From Paractinoplanes ovalisporus (GTDB taxonomy: Bacteria > Actinomycetota > Actinomycetes > Mycobacteriales > Micromonosporaceae): DNA of 64,000 nt. The notes under the pieces were generated by a model. The model saw only the letters and a list, made by a program, of their open reading frames with translations, was not told the DNA's origin and searched no databases. Location: NCBI RefSeq assembly GCF_016834655.1, contig NZ_JAENHP010000021.1, positions 124,001 through 188,000 on the forward strand, read 5' to 3'. Positions within the stretch are counted from its first letter, which is position 1; each line of letters starts with the position of its first letter. Both the position numbers and the translations under genes were made by a program. Shown one piece after another: positions 33,234 through 42,607 of this stretch.

Positions 33234-34735
33234 CGTCGCCCGTGCTCGCCGTTCGTGACGTCGAGAAGACGTACACGAGCGGCACCCGGGCCCTGCGCGG
33301 CGTCTCGATGCGGGTGCAGCCGGGCACGGTCCACGGCCTGATCGGCGCCAACGGCGCCGGCAAGTCCACCCTGATCAAGATCCTGTCCGGCTGGCAGCAG
33401 GCCAGCGCGGGCACGGTCGAGTGGAAGGGCGAGCCGGTCGACTGGTCGCAACCCGGCCAGGCGCTCGAGGCCGGCATGGCCGCCGTGCACCAGCACACCC
33501 CGCTGGTCGACGCGATGACCGTGGTCGAAAACGTGTTCCTCGGCCGCCGCGAGACGAAGCGGTGGGACGCCGCCGCCCGCCGCACCGAACTGCTGGCTCT
33601 CTGCGAACGGGTCGGCTACGAGCTGAACCCCGACGAGCTGGTCTCCGAGCTTTCCGTGGGTGCCCGGCAGATGGTCGCGATCCTCCAGGCGCTGGCCCGC
33701 GACCCCGACGTGGTGCTGCTCGACGAGCCGACCGCGGCCCTGTCGCCGGCCGAGCGCGAGGTGCTGTTCCGTTCGGTGCGGCGGCTGCGCGACGCGGGCA
33801 CCACGTTCGTCTACACGTCACACTTCCTCGACGAGGTGATGGCGCTGACCGACCACCTGACCGTGCTGCGCGACGGCCTGGTGGTGGTCGATTCGCCGAC
33901 CGCCGACGTGACCGTCGAGAGCCTGGTCACGGCGATCGTCGGCAAGCGGCTGGCCCGGCTCGAGGCGGCTGCCCCCGCCGCGCGGGCCGTCGGGGCGCCG
34001 GTTCTGAGGGTCCGCGGCCTGGCGTCGCCCGGGCATTTCGGACCGGTCGACCTCACTGTGCACGAGGGTGAGGTCGTCGGGCTGGCCGGGCTGCTGGGCA
34101 GCGGGCGCACCGAACTGCTCGAGGCGATCTACCGGGCCGACCCGGCGAGCACGGGCGAGGTGCGGGTCGATGACATTTCCGTACGCCATTCGCCCCGTGC
34201 CGCCGTACGGGCGGGTCTGGCGCTCGTGCCCGAAGACCGCGCTCGCCAGGGTTTCATCCGCGACTGGGAGATCTGGCGCAACATCTCGCTGCCCTATTTG
34301 AGCGGCATGTCGTGGCGGCGGCTGCTGCCTCAGGCCGTACGGGAGAAGCAATTGGCTCTGAAGGCCGTCGACGACCTGGGCATCGTGGCCGGGTCGGCCG
34401 ACTCGCCGGTGGGGGAGCTGTCCGGCGGCAACGCGCAGAAGGTCGTGTTCGCCAAATGGGTGTACGGGCCGGCGCGTGTCCTGCTGCTCGACGAGCCCTC
34501 GGCCGGCGTGGACGTGGGCGCCAAGGCCGACATCCTCCAGCTGGTGCGGCGGCTCGCCGACGACGGTCGCGGTGTGCTGATGGTGTCCAGCGAGTTCGAG
34601 GAGTTGCTCACCGCCTGTGACCGGATCCTGGTCATCCGGCGCGGTGAGATCGTCGCCGACCTGACGGCGGCCGACACCGATCTGCACGAGGTCACGGCGC
34701 TCGCCAGTGGCTTGAAGGAGGGGTTACCAGCATGA
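33227..34735 (+). CDS. Ribose-type ABC transporter ATP-binding protein (duplicated NBD)
   Basis: A 502-residue RbsA-like protein. NBD1: Walker A GANGAGKST, a degenerate signature LSVGARQM, Walker B VVLLDEPTAALSP. NBD2 from about 265: GLLGSGRTE, intact LSGGNAQK, VLLLDEPSAGVDVGA. The ATG at 33227 lies inside the last codons of the binding-protein gene (7-base overlap); a GTG at 33230 is equally possible. Second ribose-type importer of the window, independent of the ROK operon. Confidence 0.92.
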   Translation: MVTSPVLAVRDVEKTYTSGTRALRGVSMRVQPGTVHGLIGANGAGKSTLIKILSGWQQASAGTVEWKGEPVDWSQPGQALEAGMAAVHQHTPLVDAMTVVENVFLGRRETKRWDAAARRTELLALCERVGYELNPDELVSELSVGARQMVAILQALARDPDVVLLDEPTAALSPAEREVLFRSVRRLRDAGTTFVYTSHFLDEVMALTDHLTVLRDGLVVVDSPTADVTVESLVTAIVGKRLARLEAAAPAARAVGAPVLRVRGLASPGHFGPVDLTVHEGEVVGLAGLLGSGRTELLEAIYRADPASTGEVRVDDISVRHSPRAAVRAGLALVPEDRARQGFIRDWEIWRNISLPYLSGMSWRRLLPQAVREKQLALKAVDDLGIVAGSADSPVGELSGGNAQKVVFAKWVYGPARVLLLDEPSAGVDVGAKADILQLVRRLADDGRGVLMVSSEFEELLTACDRILVIRRGEIVADLTAADTDLHEVTALASGLKEGLPA

Positions 34736-35925
34736 ACAGTTCGTGGCGGCGCTCGCTGGCGCCCCGGGCGGCCGGCGTCGTATATGCGTTCATCGCGCTC
34801 GTCGCGATCCTGACCATCACGTCGGCCGTGCAGGGCCGCCCGAGCTATCTGAGCAGCGTCAACCTGAGCAACATCCTCGACCAGTCGGCGCTCATCGCGA
34901 TCCTCGCCATCTTCATGACGGTGGTGCTGATCAGCGGCAACTTCGACCTGTCGGTGGCGTCCACGGCGGCGCTCGCGGGCACGGTGGCTCTGAAGACCAT
35001 CGACTCGTACGGGCCGGTGGTCGCGCTGCTGGCGGCCCTGGTCACCGGGGCTCTGGTCGGCCTGGTCAACGCGGTGCTCGTCCAGAAACTCGGGGTGAAC
35101 GCGTTCATCGTCACGCTCGGCACACTCACCGCCGTACGCGGTGTGGTGCAGGCGATCCTCGACGGGCAGAGCATCACCGCGACCGACACGACCCTGCTCG
35201 ACCTCGCGACCGCCCGCTGGACCCTGCCGATCGCCGTCGCCATCGTGATCGGCGTGCTGCTGATCGCCGGCGCTGTTGTCCTGGTGCGCCGCGGATCGTC
35301 GATCGTGGCGACGGCCGGCCTCTGGTTCGCGGGTCTGGCGCTGATCCTGCTGGCGGTGTTCCGGCCGTTGATGCTCACCCAGACCGCACCCGTCTGGATC
35401 ATGCTGGTGCTGGCCGTCCTGACCGCGCTGGTGCTGCGTTTCACGGTGGTCGGCCGCAACCTGTACGCGGTCGGCGGCAACCCCGAGGCGGCGCGGCTGT
35501 CCGGCATCGCCGTCGACCGCTACAAGATGGTGGCGTTCGTCGTGAACGGCACGGTCGCGGCCATGGTCGGCGTCCTCTACGCGGGCCGTTTCAACTCGGT
35601 CGACCCCACGGTGCTGACCGGCGGCGAACTCACCGTCATCGCGGCCGCGGTGCTGGGCGGCACGTCCCTGTTCGGCGGTTCCGGTTACGTCGCGAAATCC
35701 GTGGTCGGCACGCTGATCCTGTTCACGCTGAGCAACGGCTTCAACGTGCTGAACATCGGCTCCAACTACCAGAATGTGGTCCAGGGCACCGTGCTGGTCG
35801 CGGCCGCGTCGCTCTACACAGCCACCAGCGGCCGCGAACGGCGGCGTTTCCGCCTGGCGTTGCGCCGGGGCAAGGGCGACCCGCCCGCCTCCGCCAAACC
35901 CGAGGAGAAGGTGCTGGTCAGTTAG
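34732..35925 (+). CDS. Ribose-type ABC transporter permease
   Basis: A 397-residue RbsC-family permease with LISGNFDLSVASTAALAG, FIVTLGTLTAVRGVV, YAVGGNPEAARLSGIAVDR and VIAAAVLGGTSLFGGSG. It is longer than the RbsC norm of about 320 residues because of two extra hydrophobic segments around residues 165-240 and a Lys/Glu-rich cytoplasmic tail, features seen in XylH-type permeases. ATGA overlap with the ATPase gene. Confidence 0.92.
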   Translation: MNSSWRRSLAPRAAGVVYAFIALVAILTITSAVQGRPSYLSSVNLSNILDQSALIAILAIFMTVVLISGNFDLSVASTAALAGTVALKTIDSYGPVVALLAALVTGALVGLVNAVLVQKLGVNAFIVTLGTLTAVRGVVQAILDGQSITATDTTLLDLATARWTLPIAVAIVIGVLLIAGAVVLVRRGSSIVATAGLWFAGLALILLAVFRPLMLTQTAPVWIMLVLAVLTALVLRFTVVGRNLYAVGGNPEAARLSGIAVDRYKMVAFVVNGTVAAMVGVLYAGRFNSVDPTVLTGGELTVIAAAVLGGTSLFGGSGYVAKSVVGTLILFTLSNGFNVLNIGSNYQNVVQGTVLVAAASLYTATSGRERRRFRLALRRGKGDPPASAKPEEKVLVS

Positions 35926-35933
35926 GGTTGCCC

Positions 35934-36410
35934 ATGCTGCGGATCGATCAGGTCGACCTCGAGATGCTGGCGATGGCGCTTCAGGACCAGAGCGCTTACG
36001 AGATGCGGCAACTCGTCGATTCCCGTACGGGGGAACTCGCGCTCTGGACGCCGGACGGCGGACTGGATGGCGAGAACCGGGTCGACCTGGACGATCGCGA
36101 CCCGAACCTGATCCTGATCGATCCTCTGCCCTCACGGGTCTGGTTCCGTGACATGGCCGACTTCGCGCGGGCCGTCAGTGACCAGCACGCCTCGGATCGG
36201 CTGGTGCGTGCCCTCGACGGGAGGGGTGCGTTCCGCCGCTTCAACAACGAGATCCATCAGCGCTTCCCGGAACTCGTGCCGGCGTGGCGGGCCTTCCGCG
36301 ACAACCGTGCGGCCCGGCGTGCCGTCGACTGGCTGAGCGACAACGGGCTGGTCGACGAGAAAGAGGCGATGGACTTCCTGGAGAGCCATCCCGATCCGGC
36401 CGTTCCCTAG
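35934..36410 (+). CDS. UPF0158 family protein
   Basis: A 158-residue protein beginning MLRIDQVDLEMLAMALQDQ and containing LILIDPLPSRVWFRDMADFA, ALDGRGAFRRFNNEIHQR and WLSDNGL, the UPF0158 hallmarks. Function unknown. ATG at 35934, 8 bases after the permease stop, so it may be read through from the transporter operon although unrelated in role. Confidence 0.85.
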   Translation: MLRIDQVDLEMLAMALQDQSAYEMRQLVDSRTGELALWTPDGGLDGENRVDLDDRDPNLILIDPLPSRVWFRDMADFARAVSDQHASDRLVRALDGRGAFRRFNNEIHQRFPELVPAWRAFRDNRAARRAVDWLSDNGLVDEKEAMDFLESHPDPAVP

Positions 36411-36441
36411 GATTTTTGTTATCGGGGCGCGGGCCTCACGT

Positions 36442-36477
36442 CTCCTCATCCGGTGATCAAGAACCTCGGATGAGGAG
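36442..36477 (+). promoter_or_regulatory. RNA hairpin enclosing the ribosome-binding site of the DUF1996 gene
   Basis: Perfect 11-bp arms CTCCTCATCCG (36442-36452) and CGGATGAGGAG (36467-36477) with a 14-base loop. The right arm contains GAGGAG, the ribosome site of the GTG at 36484. In the mRNA the site would be paired, so translation could be switched by structure. Alternatively the dyad is a DNA operator. Confidence 0.6.
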
Positions 36478-36483
36478 CGACCT

Positions 36484-37689
36484 GTGTCGAACTCGACGAA
36501 CGACCTGCCACAGCCTCGTCACCGGCGGCGGCCCTCGCGGGTGGCGGCCGTGGTCTGCGCCGGCGTGGCTGTGGTGGCCGTCGTCGGGGCGGCGGCGGCT
36601 GTCTCGCTGGCCGGGGCGAAGGACGCGCCGCCGTCGACGGCTGTCGCGCCGGTGGCGGGGACGGCTACCGCCGCTGTTCCGAGTCCCGCCTCGAGTTCCA
36701 GCTCAAGCGCTGCCTCGAGTTCCGCTTCGAGTTCGGCGGCCGCGAAGCCGGCACCCTCGGCGTCTGCTTCCAGCCGGCCCGCGACCGCTCAGCCGGTCGC
36801 CAAGGGTGGCTGGATTCCGGTTGACCAGGCCGCGTACAAGAAGCAGGCCGACGCCTTCAAGGCGCGCAAGACCGACCCGGTGCCGGCCGGGGTGGGTGAC
36901 CTGCCGGAGTTCCGGGCCGACTGCAAATACAGCCACCGGCGCGCGGACGACCCGATCGTGCTGCCCGGACTGCCCGGGGCCTCGCACATGCACTCGTTCG
37001 TCGGCAACAAGGCCGTGGACGCGTACACCACCGCCGGTGACCTGACGAAGTTCACCGCCTCCACCTGCAAGCCGGTCGTGGACCACTCGGCGTACTGGGT
37101 GCCGACGCTCTATGACAACGCGACCAAGAAGCCGGTCGAGACCACGGGCTTCCGCGTCTACTACCGCTCGCTGCGCCAGAACTCGAAGGACATCATGCCG
37201 ATGCCGAACGGCCTGCGCATGGTGGCGGGCGACGCCAAGAAGAAGGTGCCAACCCCGCGCGGCGCCCAGGGCCAGTTCTACTGCGCCTTCTACGGCCCCG
37301 GCGACCTCGACGGCGTGGCCCGCAGCACCAACGGCAACTGGCCCATCTGCGGCGAGCCGGCCACGCTGCACTTCATGATGCAGTTCCCGGACTGCTGGGA
37401 CGGCAAGAACCTGGACAGCCCCAACCACAAGGACCACGTCAAGTACGGCGACGAGGCGGGTTGCCCGTCCAGCCACCCGGTCCGCATTCCCGCCATCACG
37501 TTCGACATCCAGTACGGGGCCAAGGGCACAGCCGCCGGCTATTACCTGTCGTCCGACCCGCAGGGCAAGAGCGCGTCCTCCATGCACGGCGACGCCTTCG
37601 TGATGTGGGACGCCGACGCCATGAACAAGCGCACCAAGAACTGCATCCTCCAGCGCAAGACCTGCGACAACGACGGCTACTACCGCTGA
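36484..37689 (+). CDS. Membrane-anchored or secreted DUF1996 protein
   Basis: A 401-residue protein. A basic N-terminus is followed by a hydrophobic segment VAAVVCAGVAVVAVVGAAAA at about 20-40 (signal anchor or signal peptide), then a Ser/Ala/Pro linker (residues 45-105). The rest is a DUF1996 domain: FRADCKYSHRRADDPIVLPG, SHMHSFVGNK, DHSAYWVPTLYD, FRVYYRS and CPSSHPVRIPAI. DUF1996 proteins occur in actinobacteria and fungi with no settled function. GTG at 36484 with GAGGAG upstream, inside a hairpin. Confidence 0.9.
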   Translation: MSNSTNDLPQPRHRRRPSRVAAVVCAGVAVVAVVGAAAAVSLAGAKDAPPSTAVAPVAGTATAAVPSPASSSSSSAASSSASSSAAAKPAPSASASSRPATAQPVAKGGWIPVDQAAYKKQADAFKARKTDPVPAGVGDLPEFRADCKYSHRRADDPIVLPGLPGASHMHSFVGNKAVDAYTTAGDLTKFTASTCKPVVDHSAYWVPTLYDNATKKPVETTGFRVYYRSLRQNSKDIMPMPNGLRMVAGDAKKKVPTPRGAQGQFYCAFYGPGDLDGVARSTNGNWPICGEPATLHFMMQFPDCWDGKNLDSPNHKDHVKYGDEAGCPSSHPVRIPAITFDIQYGAKGTAAGYYLSSDPQGKSASSMHGDAFVMWDADAMNKRTKNCILQRKTCDNDGYYR

Positions 37690-37819
37690 GGCGTGCGCTT
37701 CGGCCCACCTCGGAACATCCACTCGATACGGCTACGTACGGCTTGCTGACCCTGCCGTGATACCGGCAAAGTGGAGACGGCTCGTCGCTGTCCGCGGCCG
37801 CAGAGCTGGGGAGGTCCGG

Positions 37820-38653
37820 TTGCAGACCAATGTTCGAACGGCCGTTGTCCTGACGGCGATCGGTGTCGAGTACATGGCGGTGCGATCCTTCCTCACCGAT
37901 CTGGGAACGCTGGTCCACCCGGCCGGGACGGTGTATGAGGCTGGTCGCTTCGCGACGGATGACGTCGACTGGACTGTGGTGCTGGCCGAGACCGGCACCG
38001 GCAACAACATCGCGGCGATCGAAACCAGCCGGGCCCTGGATGCCTTTCGGCCCAGTATCGCGATGTTCGTCGGGGTCGCCGGCGGTGTGAAGGATGTGGA
38101 CGTCGGTGATGTGGTTGCCGCGGATTACGTCTACGGCTACGAATCAAGCAAGGTCACGGAGACCTTCCAACCCCGCATCAAGACCTTCGGATGCGGTTAT
38201 CCCCTGGTACAACGCGCTCGTACCGTCCGGCGCAGCGATCTCTGGCACAAGCGCCTGCAGTCGTCCGAGAGGCCCAAGGCCTATGTCGGGCCGATAGCTT
38301 CGGGAGAGCAGGTCATCGCGGGCAGCAATACCCAGACGCATGCTCTTCTGCAGACCCACTGCGGCGATACCCTGGCCGTGGAGATGGAGGGCTGGGGTTT
38401 CCTGTTCGCGGCCCACACGAACGGCGATGTGCCGGCCATCGTGGTCCGTGGGATCTCCGATCTGACCGCTGACAAGGAACCTGAGCAGGATCGTGCCCGG
38501 CAGCCGATTGCGGCCGAGCATGCTGCGGCCTTCGCCTTCGAGTTGCTCGCGACGATCGAGGCTCCCGAGGCTCAGCGCATCCAGCCCGCTGAACCCTGGC
38601 GTCCCATGAGTCCCCCTCCTCCTGACCTCTTCGGAGTCGTGCCCGGCCGCTAG
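37820..38653 (+). CDS. Nucleoside phosphorylase (MTA/SAH nucleosidase-like)
   Basis: A 277-residue PNP/UDP-family domain: VRTAVVLTAIGVEYMAVRSF, MFVGVAGGVKDVDVGDVV, VEMEGWGFLFAAH (the catalytic-type VEMEG) and VVRGISDLTAD. Such domains cleave N-glycosidic bonds of nucleosides; stand-alone and effector-fused forms occur in bacterial conflict systems. A TTG at 37820 is chosen because GGGGAGG lies five bases upstream and the domain begins there; a GTG at 37757 would add 21 residues. It converges on the CHAT gene with a four-base overlap of 3' ends. Confidence 0.85.
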   Translation: MQTNVRTAVVLTAIGVEYMAVRSFLTDLGTLVHPAGTVYEAGRFATDDVDWTVVLAETGTGNNIAAIETSRALDAFRPSIAMFVGVAGGVKDVDVGDVVAADYVYGYESSKVTETFQPRIKTFGCGYPLVQRARTVRRSDLWHKRLQSSERPKAYVGPIASGEQVIAGSNTQTHALLQTHCGDTLAVEMEGWGFLFAAHTNGDVPAIVVRGISDLTADKEPEQDRARQPIAAEHAAAFAFELLATIEAPEAQRIQPAEPWRPMSPPPPDLFGVVPGR

Positions 38654-41600
38654 CGGCCGAAGTGCACGTAGGGTGCCCATAACCAGGGGTCACCGGGGTG
38701 AGAGGCCCGAATCGTGGTGATCGCCTCGTGCACAGCGTGAGCAGAGCCGGCCGGATCCGGCGCACCTCCGGATGCGAGCCGGTCATAGATCTGAGCGGCG
38801 AAGTTCGAGGCCGCGTCGTCGGGGACTCGCCACAGGCAGGCGACGACGTGGGGAAAGCCTGCGAGCTGGGTGGCCGCCGCGAGGTGAGCCGCCTCATCGA
38901 GCAGCTGAACGCCGCCGAAGGCGGTATCGCAGGCCGACAGGTAGGCGAACTGCGCCGCCGGCAGCTTGATCGATGCCAGATCCGTCATGGTCAGCCGGCC
39001 GTCGAAGAGCAGGAACGCACCCTCGCCCGGGTTGTTCCCGTCCTGTTCGGCGTGGCAGGCGAAGTGCGCCCAACCGGCCGAGGGTAAGGCCGCACGTACG
39101 CGGTCAATCGTCGCATCCGGCCCGATCAGATGATCGGCCGATGGAAAATGCCTGCGGAGCATCGACAGCTCCTCGTTCACGCGAGGGAGCGGAGTCCGGT
39201 CTCTGGTCTCCGGCATGCCGACCGCCACCTGATGGGGAGGGGCCGACGGTTTCTCGATGGACCTGGCCCTCACCAGTGCGCTCAACGTCGGCGTGTACGA
39301 GGAGACCACCCGGTCGAGGACCGTGTCTTTGGTCGGATTCGGCCGAGCCCGGGCGTGGCGGTGGTGGCGCCCGGCGGCATGCAGGGGGAGCAGGTTGAGG
39401 TAGCCGGTCGGGCACCACCAGATCCGTGGGAGATCGGAGGAAGCAGGCGGGGACAACCGGTCGAGCACAGGCCGGGCGATCCGGTCCCACAGCCACTCGA
39501 GCACGTCCAGCATGATGTGCCGGTCGCGGTCGCGTTCCAGGAACGAGCGGTCCGACCGGGCCGTTCCCCGCAGAGCGTTGCCGAAGGACACCGCTTGGTC
39601 CGCCACCTCGCTCAGAGTGAGTGGTGCGAGATCCAGAACCTCGGGCGGAGCGTCCTCTCTGACCAGGATCGCGTGGCACCCGAGCGTGCTGACATTGACG
39701 ACGACGACCGTCCCGCCGGCGGCGGCCTCGGCCAGCGCGGCATAGCCGGTCGGCTCGAGGAAGTCCGGCACGAGTCGCCGCCGTCGGATGCTCCGGACGC
39801 GGCGATCCCACTCGACCGCGAGTTCTGCGCGTTCCCGTGCGCGCTCCAGCCGAGTCTCGGGTGGCAACGGGCCGAGTGGGCCGTAGCTGCCGGTCACGTC
39901 GTCACTCGTCAGATCCAGGCGCTCGCGGATGCGGAGAAGTTCGACCGCTTCGTCGGGAGCAACCTCGGAGAGCTGCGCGAAGTCGTTCCGCATGCGGAGG
40001 ATCTGATTCCATACGACTGAGCGGCCCTGCTCCAGAAGCACCATCGCGCGTTCGGCTTCTCCCGAGCGGATGAGGCTGGCTGCGGCGTCGCAGGCCAGGG
40101 TCGGTTCCTCCTTCAGCAGTCGATGGCGGGCCGTCCAGGTCAGCCCGTGCCAGACCATCGTCGGCAGCAGCTCGATGGCTCGCTCATATCCCCACGTGCT
40201 TGTCTGCTGATCACCGAGAAAGGCGGCCACACGGCCGAGTCGTCCGCTTGCGTCGATCCGGCCGGCTACCGGAGCAGCGGGGTCCTCCGCCACGATCCGC
40301 AGCTCACCGACGGCCTCGACAAGGTCTTCCCTCCGATCGGGGCGGTGAGTTCCGCGCTCCACCAGATGGGCGGCGAGAGCTCCTCTGGCCAGCTGTTCCC
40401 GGTCTGTTCCGCCGGCGATCCCGAGCACTTCCCGGCTCAGGGCAACGGCCCGATCAAGATCGGGCCCGGTGCGAGCAGATCCGCCAGTTCTGGCCCGCCA
40501 GTGATACGCGGCAGCAAGGTTCGTGAGCGCACGGGGCCGGACCGCGCTCGCGGCCGGGGCGTGAATGACTGTCTCCTCCAGCAGTCTCATCGCCTCGATC
40601 AGGTCTTCCGCGTGTTCGTACACGCCGTACCTCTCGATGAGGCACTGGGCCAGGATCGTCGCCAGAACGTGTCGAGTCAGTTCCTGAGGGGACGTCAGCC
40701 GCACCGCCTCCCGGCCACGGCGAATGATCTCGTCCGCCTTGGCCGGCGCGCCCGAGCCGTCAAGGCGGCAGCGCATCACCGCCATGGAGTTCTGGAGCAC
40801 TACCGGCCGCAGCCGATGCTCCTTGGGCACAAGGGCGACCGCGCGTTCGGACAGAAGCTCGGCCCGATCGAAGTCAGCCTCGTGGTAGTACCGCTCGTAG
40901 CGAGCCGCATGCAGGACAGCGACGGTGCTCAGGGCCAGAAGTGATGCTTCTTCCGCGCCGGACAACAGTTCCGAGCCGACGTCGATACCCCGGTCAAGGT
41001 CGGACTCGGTGCGCGTTCGCTGGTAGCGCAGCCGCAGTGAGGCCGTCAGATTGGCAACCGCCCTCGCTCGTTCTGGATCATCGGGCTCGTACAGAACGAG
41101 CGCCTGCTCCTCGACGTTGATCGCCTCGTCCAGGGAGGAGAGGTCACCAAGGCGTTCGTAGTGGCGGAACAGGGCGGTGCCCAGGTTGTTGAGATGGGGT
41201 GCCCGGTTACGGTCAGTCGCGGCCGCCAAGCCGTGGCGTTGGGCTTTCACGGCGCTGTCCAAGTCGGCGACAGAGCCGCTTCTGTCATAACGCGCGACAA
41301 GCCGGGCGGTCAGATCGTCACCGCGATGTGGTTCGCCTGGCTCCAGCGATGTCAGAGTCAGTTCGATCGACTCGTCCAAGTCGTCCAGCAGATCGTTGAG
41401 CAGATAGCGGTCATGGAGGGACGCGCCCAGGTTCGCACGTCGTGTTCGCAGCAGGTGATGGTCTGATTTCGTGGTGTCGAGCGCTTCCCGGTTGACCGAG
41501 ACAGCCTCCGCCAAGTCGGCTGTCTGTCCGTGCAGCCGGTAGCGCATGCGCAGGACCTCGCCGAGGATCTGCAGCCGCAACGGCCGCTTCGGATGATCCG

Positions 41601-42150
41601 CGGAAGCGATGGCGACCAGTTGACGCCGATACTCGACCAGGGCATTCAGGTCATGGGCATCGCCGGTCGACAGGTGCCGGAAGCGCATCGCGTTGGCCAG
41701 CCACTCCAACACCTCGTTGGCGTCCCCGCCCACAGCCACGGTGATATGAAACGCCTTACGCAGCGCTCGGACCGACTCGGCGAGCTTGTCCTCATCGCCG
41801 GCGGCGGCCTCCACGAGAAGTTGCCGTCCCTCGGCGGCGAACCCGGTGGCTCGCACGGACCACTGTTCGAGCGCCTCGTTGAATTCCGGCGGAACCGAAG
41901 GATCGACAGTGGACAGAATTCGCAGGAGCCGTATCGCCGCGCTGATGTGACCGAACTCGAGATCGGGCAATGCGTTGTGCCGGGCCATGTGCATGGCAAC
42001 CGCGGCCTGAGCCGCGCCGGGCTCGTCGAGCCGGCCGTAAAGTTCGCGGAGCTCTTCTTCGGCCGCGGCCTCGGTCAGGACGGTGGAGTCTCCGTCCTGC
42101 TCGTAACGGTCCACTCTCGCCTTCACGAGACCAGCCACATCGTCACGCAT
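38650..42150 (-). CDS. TPR-rich CHAT domain protein (caspase-like peptidase)
   Basis: A 1166-residue protein. Residues about 20-800 are helical repeats of TPR type, with many YRRQLVAIA- and RANLGASLHDRYLL-like units. The C-terminal CHAT domain (about 890-1166) has the catalytic His1033 in WAHFACHAEQDG and Cys1074 in AYLSACDTAFGG, followed by HVVACLWRVPDDAASNF. CHAT proteins are cysteine peptidases related to separase/caspases, often effectors or sensors in defence. ATG at 42150, just before the conserved start. It diverges from the zinc-ribbon/membrane gene pair (76 bases) and converges on the phosphorylase gene. Confidence 0.9.
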   Translation of the reverse strand: MRDDVAGLVKARVDRYEQDGDSTVLTEAAAEEELRELYGRLDEPGAAQAAVAMHMARHNALPDLEFGHISAAIRLLRILSTVDPSVPPEFNEALEQWSVRATGFAAEGRQLLVEAAAGDEDKLAESVRALRKAFHITVAVGGDANEVLEWLANAMRFRHLSTGDAHDLNALVEYRRQLVAIASADHPKRPLRLQILGEVLRMRYRLHGQTADLAEAVSVNREALDTTKSDHHLLRTRRANLGASLHDRYLLNDLLDDLDESIELTLTSLEPGEPHRGDDLTARLVARYDRSGSVADLDSAVKAQRHGLAAATDRNRAPHLNNLGTALFRHYERLGDLSSLDEAINVEEQALVLYEPDDPERARAVANLTASLRLRYQRTRTESDLDRGIDVGSELLSGAEEASLLALSTVAVLHAARYERYYHEADFDRAELLSERAVALVPKEHRLRPVVLQNSMAVMRCRLDGSGAPAKADEIIRRGREAVRLTSPQELTRHVLATILAQCLIERYGVYEHAEDLIEAMRLLEETVIHAPAASAVRPRALTNLAAAYHWRARTGGSARTGPDLDRAVALSREVLGIAGGTDREQLARGALAAHLVERGTHRPDRREDLVEAVGELRIVAEDPAAPVAGRIDASGRLGRVAAFLGDQQTSTWGYERAIELLPTMVWHGLTWTARHRLLKEEPTLACDAAASLIRSGEAERAMVLLEQGRSVVWNQILRMRNDFAQLSEVAPDEAVELLRIRERLDLTSDDVTGSYGPLGPLPPETRLERARERAELAVEWDRRVRSIRRRRLVPDFLEPTGYAALAEAAAGGTVVVVNVSTLGCHAILVREDAPPEVLDLAPLTLSEVADQAVSFGNALRGTARSDRSFLERDRDRHIMLDVLEWLWDRIARPVLDRLSPPASSDLPRIWWCPTGYLNLLPLHAAGRHHRHARARPNPTKDTVLDRVVSSYTPTLSALVRARSIEKPSAPPHQVAVGMPETRDRTPLPRVNEELSMLRRHFPSADHLIGPDATIDRVRAALPSAGWAHFACHAEQDGNNPGEGAFLLFDGRLTMTDLASIKLPAAQFAYLSACDTAFGGVQLLDEAAHLAAATQLAGFPHVVACLWRVPDDAASNFAAQIYDRLASGGAPDPAGSAHAVHEAITTIRASHPGDPWLWAPYVHFGR

Positions 42151-42226
42151 GACCAGAGCACTCCCTCGCCCGGGCCCGTTACAGTACCCGAGGTGACGGG
42201 GGCGGCACCCTACGCGAAAGGCTGCG

Positions 42227-42607
42227 ATGGCCGACGGCGAGCACATGAATGTCCAGTGGCGTGCCCTTTCCGACTTCGAGTGGACCGAGAAGGCCTTTCA
42301 CCGCCTGACCGCCAAGAAGCTCAGCTACGAGGTCAGCGTGGCCGGTGACGTGATCAGCACGCGGGTCTGGGGGCCGTGCCCCCGATGCGACGGGCCGATC
42401 GACGACCGGCAGGTTCACACCGCCACGGTGATCATCGGTCCGGGCGATCGCGGCTCGGAGACGGATCCGACCGCCGCTCCCCTGCGAATCCCGGTCGACG
42501 TCACGTGTGGCTGCGGCACCGGCCATCCCGGCGCGGCCGAGGGCGTCACCGGTTGTGGGGTCAGCTTCCGGGTCGAGCTGACCCGTTCCGACAAGATCGG
42601 TGAGTGA
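42227..42607 (+). CDS. Small zinc-ribbon-like protein adjacent to CHAT gene
   Basis: A 126-residue protein with Cys51 and Cys54 (CPRC) and Cys94, Cys96 and Cys110 (TCGCGTGH and GCGVSF), consistent with a zinc ribbon. The N-terminus WRALSDFEWTEKAFHRL is helical. No known enzyme motif. It overlaps the membrane protein gene by 1-4 bases (GTGATG), so the pair is coupled. Divergent from the CHAT gene, from a 76-base shared promoter region. I do not recognise a named family. Confidence 0.72.
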   Translation: MADGEHMNVQWRALSDFEWTEKAFHRLTAKKLSYEVSVAGDVISTRVWGPCPRCDGPIDDRQVHTATVIIGPGDRGSETDPTAAPLRIPVDVTCGCGTGHPGAAEGVTGCGVSFRVELTRSDKIGE

